From assembly GCA_910574195.1 (NCBI GenBank), contig CAJTBF010000001.1:62001-126000 (forward strand): a stretch of DNA of 64,000 nucleotides, written 5' to 3'. This document shows, in pieces, positions 52,044 to 60,613 of the stretch. The notes below the pieces were generated by a model. It made no database searches. It worked only from the letters and a program-made list of their open reading frames with translations, and was not told the origin of the DNA. This DNA is from Lachnospiraceae bacterium. GTDB taxonomy: Bacteria > Bacillota > Clostridia > Lachnospirales > Lachnospiraceae. The first letter of the stretch is position 1; every line of letters begins with the position of its first letter. The position numbers and the translations under genes are program-made.

Positions 52044-52882
52044 ATATCCATACTACATTCATTCAGCAAAAAATCATAAACACTCATAACCAGCACACCA
52101 TTATCATTGTAATACGGTGTTGGCGCCTCTTTCGTGATAATGATCTTCTTGAAAAAATCTCCGGTCAGCATCAGAGAACGCTGTTCCTGCTCCATCTTTT
52201 CCCGGTCTGGAATCGCATAGATAGTCAATATACCTTTTAATAGTTGTGTTACTGATGGTTTTCTGCCTGACCGATTTAAAAGTGGCCGATAATTTTGTCG
52301 GATTTGTAAGCGAACCGATAGCAGATGAGAGGATATTCAAAAGTTCCTCCAATTCTGCCCGGTTCCATACATTATGTCTGCCTACAATATCCGAAATATA
52401 GGTTTCCTCGAACAATGCCTTTAAAAAACTAATCTTTTCCTCCGGACTTGAAATATTCACGATAGGCGGCAATCCACTATAAAGCATATATTCGTTCCAG
52501 CCGTCCTGTTTTGTTCCCGCATAAACGGACATAAATTCAGCAAAACTGAGGGGATGCATATGAACTTCATCTCCCTGGCCTCGGAATTCAGTAATCACAT
52601 CTTTAGACAAAAATCGGGCATCGCTTCCTGTCACATACACATCTACATTTTTCATACGGATTCAAACTCTCCTAAAAGCTGCACCTCGTCCAACAGGACA
52701 TAATACACTCCATCGCCTTTAATCTGTTCCTTAAGATAGGAGTACAGAACATTTGGATCACGAAAATGCTTATTTTCAAAAGAGTCAAATGCAATTTCTA
52801 TAATGTGCTGTTCATCCGTTCTTTCTTCCAGCAAATTTTTTAGCGAGTTATCGCGAAATTCTTCAGTAGCATTATACCTCAT
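52040..52882 (-). pseudogene. Broken AAA-family ATPase (AAA_14/DUF4143 type)
   Basis: Three pieces in different frames: 52882-52652 (HIIEIAFDSFENKHFRDPNV, YYVLLDEVQLLGEFE), 52655-52104 (NVDVYVTGSDARFLSKD, FRGQGDEV, SLFEETYISDIVGRH-like) and 52228-52040 (REKMEQEQRSLMLTGDFFKKIII, VLVMSVYDFLLN). The N-terminal P-loop is lost, a small deletion breaks the frame at about 52655, and part of the DUF4143 region is missing near 52220. A GCGAGTTATCGC repeat (52843 and 52919) flanks the lost N-terminus. Confidence 0.8.
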
Positions 52883-53119
52883 TCAAACTAATTTTTACAA
52901 TTCCTAATAAAAATTTTTGCGAGTTATCGCAATTACACGTAATAAAATTTTACTATCTCTGAACCCACTCGTATCTTGCCGGGGAAAAGACGGCCGGAAT
53001 AGCGCCCCTGTGGTCGTCCTTATGGCCGTCTATGCCGCTAACATATCCGGAAATAAATCCTCTCCACCATCCACCTCATTTCCGAATATCAAAAAAGCAC
53101 CGTCACTGGCGCTTTCCTG

Positions 53120-53971
53120 TCATTTTACATTTATAACTTTCCGCGAATACTCCCTGCTTTGCAGGTCAATCTCCGCATAGACCATATCATTACCACCAAG
53201 CTCTGTCTGGCCCGTCTGAATACAGGCCGTGCCGCATATCTGATTTATCCATTTTCCTTTTTGCGTATCAGGGCTTTCATGAATATGCCCGTGCAGGGAG
53301 AGCAGCGGCTGCCTCTCTTCCAGAAACCTGTAAATATCCACAGAGCCTATATCCAAATCCTGATACAAAAGCTGTCCCAGCCTTAATCCTGCCGGAGGCA
53401 TGTGCATCACGTAGACTGTCTGCTGCGGATTTTCCGGTTCAGGCAAAGCATCCAGAATATCACACATATATGGAAGCGCTGTCTTTGCATACTCCAGCCA
53501 GTTATATATCCTGTCATAACCGTACTCATTAGAAATACCGGCGACACGGCTTAGCTGGCTTTGCGGAATATAATGCATTTCTGCGACAACCCTGTCCTTA
53601 CAGCCGAAAGGGTGATCTAAAATATGGTTCATACCAATAAATTCATATTCACCGATACGAACCCTTTTGCCTGCTATATTATGGACATTCCCAAATTCCC
53701 TACATACTGTATCAAACAACTCATCTACCGACATAAGATCATCATTTCCCAACATGGCAAGGTATGTAATACCGTGCTTTTCAAGTTCCGAGAAATAGTC
53801 TTTCAAAAAACCATTGATGAACGCGGGCTGTTCCAAATGCCTTTCACCAAGTTTCGGGAGCATATCCCCACCATTCACAATGACGCCGATATTTTTCTCA
53901 ACAGCAATGTCCAGCGATTTCCTGTATTTGTTTTTATCTCCATGCAAATCTGTAACATATAATATTCTCAT
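53120..53971 (-). CDS. Metallophosphoesterase family protein
   Basis: 283 residues from ATG 53971 (AAAAGGCGG upstream). Calcineurin-like motifs: YVTDLHGDKNKY, VNGGDML, LGNDDLM, VMHMPP and SLHGHIHESPD. The GNDD form instead of GNHE is the variant of a metallophosphoesterase subgroup; the substrate is unknown. It stands alone in the decayed region and appears intact. Confidence 0.85.
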   Translation of the reverse strand: MRILYVTDLHGDKNKYRKSLDIAVEKNIGVIVNGGDMLPKLGERHLEQPAFINGFLKDYFSELEKHGITYLAMLGNDDLMSVDELFDTVCREFGNVHNIAGKRVRIGEYEFIGMNHILDHPFGCKDRVVAEMHYIPQSQLSRVAGISNEYGYDRIYNWLEYAKTALPYMCDILDALPEPENPQQTVYVMHMPPAGLRLGQLLYQDLDIGSVDIYRFLEERQPLLSLHGHIHESPDTQKGKWINQICGTACIQTGQTELGGNDMVYAEIDLQSREYSRKVINVK

Positions 53972-54136
53972 GTGCATACCGCCTTTTGTACTGTTTTCAA
54001 AAACCTGCCTTTCTGATTGTACCATACTATGGGATAACTTTCAGCGTGTTACTTTAACCTTTATCCCCCTATTTTCGGAATAATGTCTTGTGCTTTTCGA
54101 AACAAAAAAGACCCAAAGATGCAATCACCACATTTC

Positions 54137-54703
54137 TCAGTACCTTCCTGCATACGCCTTTTTTGCTTCGGATGTCCATTTTCGGATAAATTCCGTCTTT
54201 GCATTTGTATAAGCATCCCTGTCGTGCTCAAATTGCTTCCATAATCGCAATTTCATGATCTCATATTCCCTGGCTATCTGAGGGAATTCATTTAAGTAGT
54301 CTCTAAAATACAGCTCGTCATTATCCCCGACATAGCGAAGGTGGATATGAAACACTTTGTCGGCAAATCCTTGTTTCGTATATCCGCGGTTAAACGATAT
54401 TCTGCCTGCTTCTACTGACATTCGTATAAATCCGTTTTTTTCTACTACTTTTGCAGTAGTCTCAATGTCCGAATTTTGGGATACTTCAACCAGCACGTCC
54501 ACAATATCCTTGGCCCATATTCCGGATATGGCCGTACTTCCGATATGACTGATTCTCTCCACCGGACATGCGGACAATGTACTTCTTAACAGAATTTCGA
54601 TTTCCACATAATACCGATTCCATTTATCGCTGGGCGCAACAAGGAATATAGGAAATAGTTCCCACAATTCTTTCAAAGACATTTCTGACAATTCTTTTCC
54701 CAT
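54137..54703 (-). CDS. GrpB-family (UPF0157) nucleotidyltransferase-like protein
   Basis: 188 residues. SHIGSTAISGIWAKDIVDVLVEV is the minimal nucleotidyltransferase G-S motif with the acidic pair, and FHIHLRYVGDNDELYFRDYLNEFPQIAREYEIMKLRL is the GrpB C-terminal pattern. Its biochemical activity is not established in general. The start overlaps the sensor kinase gene end by 31 bases. Confidence 0.88.
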   Translation of the reverse strand: MGKELSEMSLKELWELFPIFLVAPSDKWNRYYVEIEILLRSTLSACPVERISHIGSTAISGIWAKDIVDVLVEVSQNSDIETTAKVVEKNGFIRMSVEAGRISFNRGYTKQGFADKVFHIHLRYVGDNDELYFRDYLNEFPQIAREYEIMKLRLWKQFEHDRDAYTNAKTEFIRKWTSEAKKAYAGRY

Positions 54704-56019
54704 TTTCTATCCCTCTCTTCCTTTGGAAGCTGAGAAAGATTCAACAGCACGTTCAGAGAAAAATGCCCGCCCTCTTTCTCTGTCAGCATCGCGCCGTGAT
54801 ATTTTTCCGCCACTGATTTTATATTGGAAAGTCCGATTCCCGGAGAGGGGAGCGGTTCATCCAGACAGGTATTTTCAAATATCAGCATGTAGAAATCCCC
54901 CTGTCGTTCTCCGCTGATATGAATAGATTTTACTCCTGCAAGTAAACGGCACGCACAAATCGCATTATCCAAAGCATTTGCAAAAATTACGCACAAATCA
55001 AAATCATCTATCCCGCAGGGGGTGGGCAGAAGCAGTGAAACCTCTGTCTCAATCCCCTCTGTTTCTGCCGGCTCCAGCTTTTCTCCCAGCAGGATATCTA
55101 CCACCGGATTGCCGGTCTGGTAAGGGAACGACAGCATAGCCGAAGCCAGTTCCAGCTTTTTCAGATAAGCTTTCCCTTCTTCCAGCTTTTCGCTGTTTAG
55201 CAAACCATTTAATACGGAAAGATGATTTTTCATATCGTGACGAAACGATCTCGTCTGCTCATAACGCGTTTGCGCCTCGGCAATATATATCTTTTGTGCC
55301 CGGGCCGCCTGTGTCAAAGACCTCATCTTTGCCTGCGCCTGCAGACTGTGACAAAGATGGCGATACGCATACAAGGTACAGAGTAAGGCTCCCAGCCCCA
55401 GAAACTGCAGAACCAGCAGCGCGGTATGCCTTCCCACATCTTCCAGTGGAAGCACCGCTGACATCGTAGAATAGAAAGTCTGTGTATAAGAAGTTTGCAT
55501 GATATACAATTCTGCGGCAAAGAAGAACAGAACCGGGAACAGCAGATAGACCGCATTTTCTATCCGGCTGATTTCTTCCGGAGATATGGATTTTACTACA
55601 ATTGTGTAGCAGATCATGCAGACGGCAAAAGAAATCCCTGTGGCCGCAATCACCAGCAGGTACAAAAACGGCTTTCCCGCCACACAGGGAAACAGTACGG
55701 CTTCCACCGAATTCATGAGTCCAAAAGAAAACTGGGAGATATAACTCGCAAGAATTGCGGCAGCCCAGGACGCGGACGGACAATTATGCAGGGCAAAACG
55801 GTTGACCCCATACAAAAGAAGCAGTCCTGCGCCTATCGCCGCAATCCATGGAAGGGAAAACTTATTTGCAGACCAGTCCAAAATACAGAGAAGAAAAAGG
55901 TATCCTGCACCATTCCATATCCCCTGCTTTTTCCCGGTGAGGCGGCTGCAAAACCAAAGATGCAGACCTCCCTGAACAAGCAGGCAAAAAAGATTGAGAC
56001 ATATACTAAAATAATCCAT
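54673..56019 (-). CDS. GHKL-domain sensor histidine kinase (AgrC-like)
   Basis: 448 residues from ATG 56019, with GAGAGGAA upstream. Six or seven membrane helices fill residues 1-215. A coiled linker and the HisKA-like motif SFRHDMKNHLSVLNGLL follow, then a GHKL ATPase domain with IFANALDNAICAC (N box) and PGIGLSNIKSVAEKYHG (G box). AgrC-like kinases sense peptide signals. No response regulator of the LytTR type is adjacent, so it is an orphan here. A permease stump lies just upstream. Confidence 0.9.
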   Translation of the reverse strand: MDYFSICLNLFCLLVQGGLHLWFCSRLTGKKQGIWNGAGYLFLLCILDWSANKFSLPWIAAIGAGLLLLYGVNRFALHNCPSASWAAAILASYISQFSFGLMNSVEAVLFPCVAGKPFLYLLVIAATGISFAVCMICYTIVVKSISPEEISRIENAVYLLFPVLFFFAAELYIMQTSYTQTFYSTMSAVLPLEDVGRHTALLVLQFLGLGALLCTLYAYRHLCHSLQAQAKMRSLTQAARAQKIYIAEAQTRYEQTRSFRHDMKNHLSVLNGLLNSEKLEEGKAYLKKLELASAMLSFPYQTGNPVVDILLGEKLEPAETEGIETEVSLLLPTPCGIDDFDLCVIFANALDNAICACRLLAGVKSIHISGERQGDFYMLIFENTCLDEPLPSPGIGLSNIKSVAEKYHGAMLTEKEGGHFSLNVLLNLSQLPKEERDRKWEKNCQKCL

Positions 56020-56096
56020 ATCAGCCATTCCTCTCCCGTTTACTTCTCTTCCATAAATATATCGGTTGACCGAAGCGTTGTCAACCGGATCTCCGG

Positions 56097-56368
56097 TCAT
56101 GATACTTCTATTGATTTTTGAAACAATACCCAGGTGCTGACAAAATAGCATACCAGCAAAAGTACACGCTCCAGGGCCGTAACGGACACCTGAGCAAACA
56201 ATACTTTCGTTCCGATATAGGCGGAAATTTCAGAGGAAATCACTTGCAGGAAATATCCCACAATCATGCCGGAAATCAGGACGGCCACTGTGATCGGTAA
56301 ACCGAACCATATGCTCAATTGTTTCAGGATGAGCCTTTTTATATCCCGTTCTTCCACACCGAGACTTT
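56097..56368 (-). pseudogene. C-terminal stump of an FtsX-type ABC permease
   Basis: The frame encodes ERDIKRLILKQLSIWFGLP and two membrane helices ending WVLFQKSIE, the end of BceB/FtsX-like permeases that often neighbour AgrC-like kinases. An in-frame stop and the GGACTTT repeat element lie immediately upstream, and the rest of the gene is missing. There is no start with a ribosome site. Confidence 0.7.
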
Positions 56369-56380
56369 AAAGCACCGAAA

Positions 56381-56452
56381 AACGATTCAGCTCAGGACTT
56401 TGCACTTGCTGCAAAGTCTGTAAGAACGCATAACAGTTGAAATAGAATCGTT
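56381..56452. repeat. Dispersed stem-loop repeat, copy 2
   Basis: On the minus strand it reads ATGCGTTCTTAC, then AGACTTTGC ... GCAAAGTCC. Outer arms AACGATTC (56381-56388) and GAATCGTT (56445-56452) enclose the whole 72-bp unit. It adjoins the truncated permease, suggesting the element is linked to the deletion. Confidence 0.7.
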
Positions 56453-56481
56453 CTATTTTCTATATCATGAGAAAATGGGAA

Positions 56482-56510
56482 TTGACATCTATCCCATAAA
56501 ACAATATGAT
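56482..56510 (+). promoter_or_regulatory. Sigma-A promoter of the two-component/ABC operon
   Basis: TTGACA (56482-56487), 17 bases, TATGAT (56505-56510); 66 bases before the response regulator start. Confidence 0.75.
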
Positions 56511-56575
56511 GATGCCAGGGGCAAAAAATGCGAACAGAAGAAGGCTACCATGCAGAAAAACGGAGGTACCACATT

Positions 56576-57244
56576 ATGGCGAATATCCTGATTGTCGAGG
56601 ATGAGAAGAATATGCGGGAAATTATTGCGGAATATATGCGGCGCGGCGGTCATACCTGCTTTACGGCGGAAGATGGCATGGACGCACTGCTGCTGCTGAA
56701 AAATACCCCCGTGGATCTAATGATACTGGATCTGATGATGCCCCATCTTGACGGCTTTTCCGTCTGTAAAATAGCAAGAGAAATCAGCGCTCTTCCCATT
56801 ATCATGCTGACTGCCAAAGACAGCGAGGACGATAAGCTGAAAGGTTATGATCTGGGCGCAGACGATTATATGACAAAACCGTTCAGTCCGAAAGTACTGC
56901 TGGCAAAAGTAAACGCCCTGCTGCGCCGTTCCTTTCCCATCCCGACAGATACCTTAAGCGCCGGGAAAATTTCGCTCGTTCCCGCCTCACATAAGGTCTT
57001 TCTGGACGGGCAGGAAATCGCCCTGACCTACAAGGAATATGAACTGCTTCATTTTTTTATGAAAAATCCGGAACAGATTTTCAGCCGGGAACAACTGCTG
57101 AACCGGATATGGGGATATGACTTCGCCGGAACAACACGGACGGTAGACACACATATCAAAACCCTCCGCCAGAAACTGGGCGACGAGGGCCGCCACATCG
57201 TTACGCTGATTCGATCCGGTTATAAATTCGAGGTACATGTATGA
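56576..57244 (+). CDS. OmpR/PhoB-family response regulator
   Basis: 222 residues from ATG 56576 (GGAGG nine bases upstream). The receiver domain has Asp52 (LMILDLMMPHLDG) as phosphorylation site, with Thr79 and Lys101 as the switch residues. A C-terminal winged helix ends with SREQLLNRIWGYDF and HIKTLRQKLGD, the PhoB-type recognition region. It should control the ABC exporter downstream. The stop overlaps the kinase start (ATGA). Confidence 0.95.
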   Translation: MANILIVEDEKNMREIIAEYMRRGGHTCFTAEDGMDALLLLKNTPVDLMILDLMMPHLDGFSVCKIAREISALPIIMLTAKDSEDDKLKGYDLGADDYMTKPFSPKVLLAKVNALLRRSFPIPTDTLSAGKISLVPASHKVFLDGQEIALTYKEYELLHFFMKNPEQIFSREQLLNRIWGYDFAGTTRTVDTHIKTLRQKLGDEGRHIVTLIRSGYKFEVHV

Positions 57245-58317
57245 AAAAAAGCGATTCCGGAAATGTTTTTACCGTTCGAAAGAAGATACTGCTGTTTTCG
57301 AAACTGATGGGCGTCCTCCTGGTGGTCTCCTATATTATTTTTACCAGATTGCCTTTTGGCGCCGATCTTTCCTTTGTAATCTGGCTTGCTTTCGTTGTCA
57401 TCCTGATCTGCGTCATCGACTTGTGGATGGCCCGGTTTATTTCCAGGCCCGTATCCGAACTGAATGATGCCGCCCGGAGTATGGCAGATTTAGATTTTTC
57501 CCGGCCGTGCAAAGTAGCGGGCCGTGATGAATGGGGAGAACTCTCCCACAGCCTGAACGTGATGGCAAAACGTCTGCAGGAAGCCTTCTCCAAACTGGAA
57601 CAGGCGAACCGGCTGCTGGAACGGGATGTGGAGCAAAAGAAGCGTTTGCTGGCGGAACGAAAGGAACTTACAGACAGCCTGTCTCATGAGATGAAAACCC
57701 CGCTGGGTGTAATCCGTGCCTATGCCGAAGGCTTACAGGATGAAACGGACGAAGCAAAGAGACGGAAATATGAACAGGTGATTCTGGCGGAAACAGAACG
57801 TATGAACAATCTGATTACTACCCTGCTTGATCTGTCCGCGTTGGAAAGCGGCGCCACACAGCTTCACCCGGAACGTTTTGATTTTGTTGAATTTCTGGAA
57901 ACCGTTGCCGGACGGCTGTTATTGAATACCCCGGACGCCGTTTTCGGTCTGCAATATGAACTGCCGGAGCAGCCGGTTTATGTCCATACCGACAGGGGCC
58001 GGATGGAACAGGTACTGAACAACCTGATCGTCAATGCAAAAAGAAATGTCAGGCCGGGCGGCATTTTGAAGTTGTCGCTGAAAGTAAAGGATGGGATGCT
58101 GCATTTTTCGGTCTATAATGAGGGACAGCCGATCCCGCAGGAAACACTTTCCAAAATCTGGACAAAATTTTATCGAAACAGGCATACAACATACAGTGGT
58201 TCCGGACTGGGACTTGCGATTGTGGCACAGATCCTTTCTATGCAGCATTTTCAATACGGCGCTGCAAACCGGCCGGGCGGCGTGATATTCTACTTTTCCC
58301 TTCCCATTGTAACATAA
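57241..58317 (+). CDS. Sensor histidine kinase (HAMP, HisKA, HATPase)
   Basis: 358 residues. Two membrane helices (about 16-36 and 43-66) enclose only a few outside residues. A HAMP domain (about 66-117), a HisKA domain with phospho-accepting His149 (SLSHEMKTPLGVI) and an HATPase domain with NNLIVNAKRNV and GSGLGLAIVAQIL follow. The almost absent sensor loop suggests sensing within the membrane or through the transporter, as in bacitracin-type systems. It is partner of the preceding regulator. Confidence 0.95.
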   Translation: MKKSDSGNVFTVRKKILLFSKLMGVLLVVSYIIFTRLPFGADLSFVIWLAFVVILICVIDLWMARFISRPVSELNDAARSMADLDFSRPCKVAGRDEWGELSHSLNVMAKRLQEAFSKLEQANRLLERDVEQKKRLLAERKELTDSLSHEMKTPLGVIRAYAEGLQDETDEAKRRKYEQVILAETERMNNLITTLLDLSALESGATQLHPERFDFVEFLETVAGRLLLNTPDAVFGLQYELPEQPVYVHTDRGRMEQVLNNLIVNAKRNVRPGGILKLSLKVKDGMLHFSVYNEGQPIPQETLSKIWTKFYRNRHTTYSGSGLGLAIVAQILSMQHFQYGAANRPGGVIFYFSLPIVT

Positions 58318-58386
58318 AAACGGAATCTTTACAAAAAGGCGTTCGCTTCTGAACGGAAACAGCGTATCTATTTAGCATTTCACACC

Positions 58387-58415
58387 GTTCTCACATCCAC
58401 TTCACATGGACTTCA
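58387..58415 (+). promoter_or_regulatory. Possible response-regulator operator before the ABC genes
   Basis: Direct repeats with CACAT at 58392 and 58403 and a weaker third unit at 58414 keep an 11-base period, the spacing usual for OmpR/PhoB dimers. It lies in the 226-base gap between the kinase and the small membrane protein gene. Confidence 0.4.
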
Positions 58416-58543
58416 ACGCGTTTTTTTATTCTTACCCCATCAAGGGAAACTCCCCTTAGAACGGGCCTGTTTTATCCGGCTGATAAGGCAGGTATACCCT
58501 TTCGGTATCCCGTAACTCACAAAAATAACAGGAGGTAACGATT

Positions 58544-58690
58544 ATGTTTTTTGGTTTGGAGTGGTACTGGTGGCTTGTCATTCTGGCAATATTGGTAATT
58601 TCTGTTCCGCTTAAGGTAAAGTTCCTGAAATGGTGGAACAAACGGAGCAGGAAAAAAGAGCAACATGGGAAATGGGGTGATGACGAATGA
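58544..58690 (+). CDS. Small membrane protein (48 residues) leading the ABC operon
   Basis: It has a perfect ribosome site (GGAGGTAACGATT before ATG 58544). The peptide begins MFFGLEWYWWLVILAILVI, one aromatic-rich membrane helix, and ends with a highly basic then acidic tail (KWWNKRSRKKEQHGKWGDDE). Its stop overlaps the ABC ATPase start (AATGATG), so translation is coupled. No family recognised; it may be an exporter subunit or a regulator of the kinase. Confidence 0.8.
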   Translation: MFFGLEWYWWLVILAILVISVPLKVKFLKWWNKRSRKKEQHGKWGDDE

Positions 58691-59535
58691 TGGAAGTGAA
58701 AAACCTGACCTTTTCTTATGGGAAAGAGAAGCAGGCACTGCATGGCCTGAACTTTTCCGTAGAGGACGGGGAAATCTTTGGTTTCCTGGGGCCCAACGGT
58801 TCCGGAAAGTCTACGACGCAAAAAATATTAACCGGGATCCTGAAAGGATATGGCGGTACGGTATCTTTGTTCGGAAAGGATCTAAGCAGCACACATACAC
58901 AGGATTTTTTTGAGGAAATCGGCGTCCTGTTTGAATTTCCCTATCTATATGCCAATTTAAGCGCTCTGGACAATCTGCGATACTTTTCCTCATTCTATCC
59001 CAGGGAACGACTGCGGGATGTGGAGGAGCTGCTCGACGAGCTGGAACTAAAACAGGACTTTCGGAAAAAGCCGGTATCCTCTTACTCAAAAGGGATGCGC
59101 CAGCGGGTCAGTATGGCAAGAGCCCTGATCAGCAATCCCAGGCTTCTGTTCCTGGATGAGCCCACCAGCGGACTGGATCCTTCCGGAGCGGTTCTCTTTC
59201 GCAGAATCATTGAAAAGGAACGTCAGAAAGGAACCACCGTATTCCTGACCACCCATAATATGCTGGACGCAGATCTGCTCTGCGACAGGATCGCCTTTCT
59301 GGTAAAAGGGAACATTGCCGCCCTTGATACGCCGAAAAATCTGAAGGAGCAACATAGCAATCACCGTATTACGGTGGAGTATCTGCATCAGGGCAGACGC
59401 GGCGAACAGACCGTCGAACCCACAGAATTAAAAGCGGGAATTCCTTTTGCATATGACGAACTGCTCAGCATTCACTCGCAGGAACCGACACTGGAGGACA
59501 TCTTTATCCGGTACACAGGAAGGAGGCTGTCTTAA
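58687..59535 (+). CDS. ABC transporter ATP-binding protein
   Basis: 282 residues. Walker A GPNGSGKST at 35-43, signature SYSKGMRQRVSMARAL, Walker B RLLFLDEPTSGLDP and the switch histidine in FLTTHNM are all intact. It belongs to the drug/peptide exporter (DrrA/BcrA/CcmA) group. It powers the two permeases encoded next. The stop shares one base with the next start (TAATG). Confidence 0.95.
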   Translation: MMEVKNLTFSYGKEKQALHGLNFSVEDGEIFGFLGPNGSGKSTTQKILTGILKGYGGTVSLFGKDLSSTHTQDFFEEIGVLFEFPYLYANLSALDNLRYFSSFYPRERLRDVEELLDELELKQDFRKKPVSSYSKGMRQRVSMARALISNPRLLFLDEPTSGLDPSGAVLFRRIIEKERQKGTTVFLTTHNMLDADLLCDRIAFLVKGNIAALDTPKNLKEQHSNHRITVEYLHQGRRGEQTVEPTELKAGIPFAYDELLSIHSQEPTLEDIFIRYTGRRLS

Positions 59536-60611
59536 TGTGGAATCATAACAAGGGAAACCGCGATCCTGCCCGCACGAACCACCGTTTGACGGGAAAGTCC
59601 TGCAAGACGCGGTCGATCTGGAAAAGCCTTCGTTCCCTGCTTCAAAAAGATTTCCGGATGATGAGATCCGGAAAATTCTTCGCCGTGGCGCTGGGATCTC
59701 TTTTGCTTTATACCCTGTTCATTCACTTTGCCTATGTGCGGTTTATGGACATGGAGATCTATCAGGTGTACCTTTATGATCCGGCCGGGACACAACGCAA
59801 TGTTTCACCTCTCGTCCACCCGGTGGCCTCTTTGGAAGAAATGGACCGGATACTTCACAAAGACGCAAACAGTGTGGGCATCCACGTAACTGACGGAAAA
59901 CCTGAGGTTTCGCTCTATACGGCCTCTAAAAAGCTGGATCGGCACAGAAGTGATTATGCGCTGTCTCTGCTGCATCCGGGTGGAAAATATACCCCGGAAA
60001 CCGTGGGCGGCAACAATCTGGAACAGAAAAACCGCAGAGACATTACCTGTGAATTACTATTTATTGAGATTGTCGCCGTAGGCTTCCTGGGAATTGCGTC
60101 CGTACTGTTCAAAGAAAAACAGATGGGGGTGATGCGTGTCCATGCCATTCTGCCGCTCCCGAAAAGTCTGTTTCTCTTTTCCAAGATCTTTCTTTTTCTG
60201 GCAACGGATCTGGTGTTTGCTATTCTGCTGGTTCTGTGCAATGTGGGACTCTCAGGCACGGGAAAGATCCTGCCCGGCCTGCTGATACAGACGACCATTC
60301 TGTCTCTCGTCATGGCGCTGACAGTTTTCGGCTGTGCCATGATACTGAAAGATTTCCGGCAGTTCTCACTGGCCTATCTGGTCATTGCTCTGTTTGTAAC
60401 GGCCCCTGTTTTTCTGTCGGCCAATACTTCGATTAAAATGACCTGGATCCGTTTCCATCCGTTTTATCACATTTATATGGGACTGAAACATGCATTTTTC
60501 GGTATACCTGTCGCGAACCCGCTTTATTATCTTTGTGCGGCGGGCGCGGTAGTCCTGCTCTTTGGCATTGTAAAAACAGCCTTTTGCAGGGAAATGGAAA
60601 AGGAGGGCTGA
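59535..60611 (+). CDS. ABC-2 type exporter permease, first subunit
   Basis: 358 residues. One N-terminal helix (about 52-70) is followed by a large outside domain of about 100 residues and five C-terminal membrane helices. The layout is that of ABC-2 permeases related to fluoroquinolone or lantibiotic exporters. The basic N-terminus (NKGNRDPARTNHRLTGKSCKTR) is unusually long. The substrate is unknown. GGAAGGAGG precedes the start. Confidence 0.85.
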   Translation: MWNHNKGNRDPARTNHRLTGKSCKTRSIWKSLRSLLQKDFRMMRSGKFFAVALGSLLLYTLFIHFAYVRFMDMEIYQVYLYDPAGTQRNVSPLVHPVASLEEMDRILHKDANSVGIHVTDGKPEVSLYTASKKLDRHRSDYALSLLHPGGKYTPETVGGNNLEQKNRRDITCELLFIEIVAVGFLGIASVLFKEKQMGVMRVHAILPLPKSLFLFSKIFLFLATDLVFAILLVLCNVGLSGTGKILPGLLIQTTILSLVMALTVFGCAMILKDFRQFSLAYLVIALFVTAPVFLSANTSIKMTWIRFHPFYHIYMGLKHAFFGIPVANPLYYLCAAGAVVLLFGIVKTAFCREMEKEG

Positions 60612-60613
60612 CC

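Noticed and set aside
52917-53180. 87-codon plus-strand frame
   Set aside because: It overlaps the end of the phosphoesterase gene and has no ribosome site or protein-like pattern.
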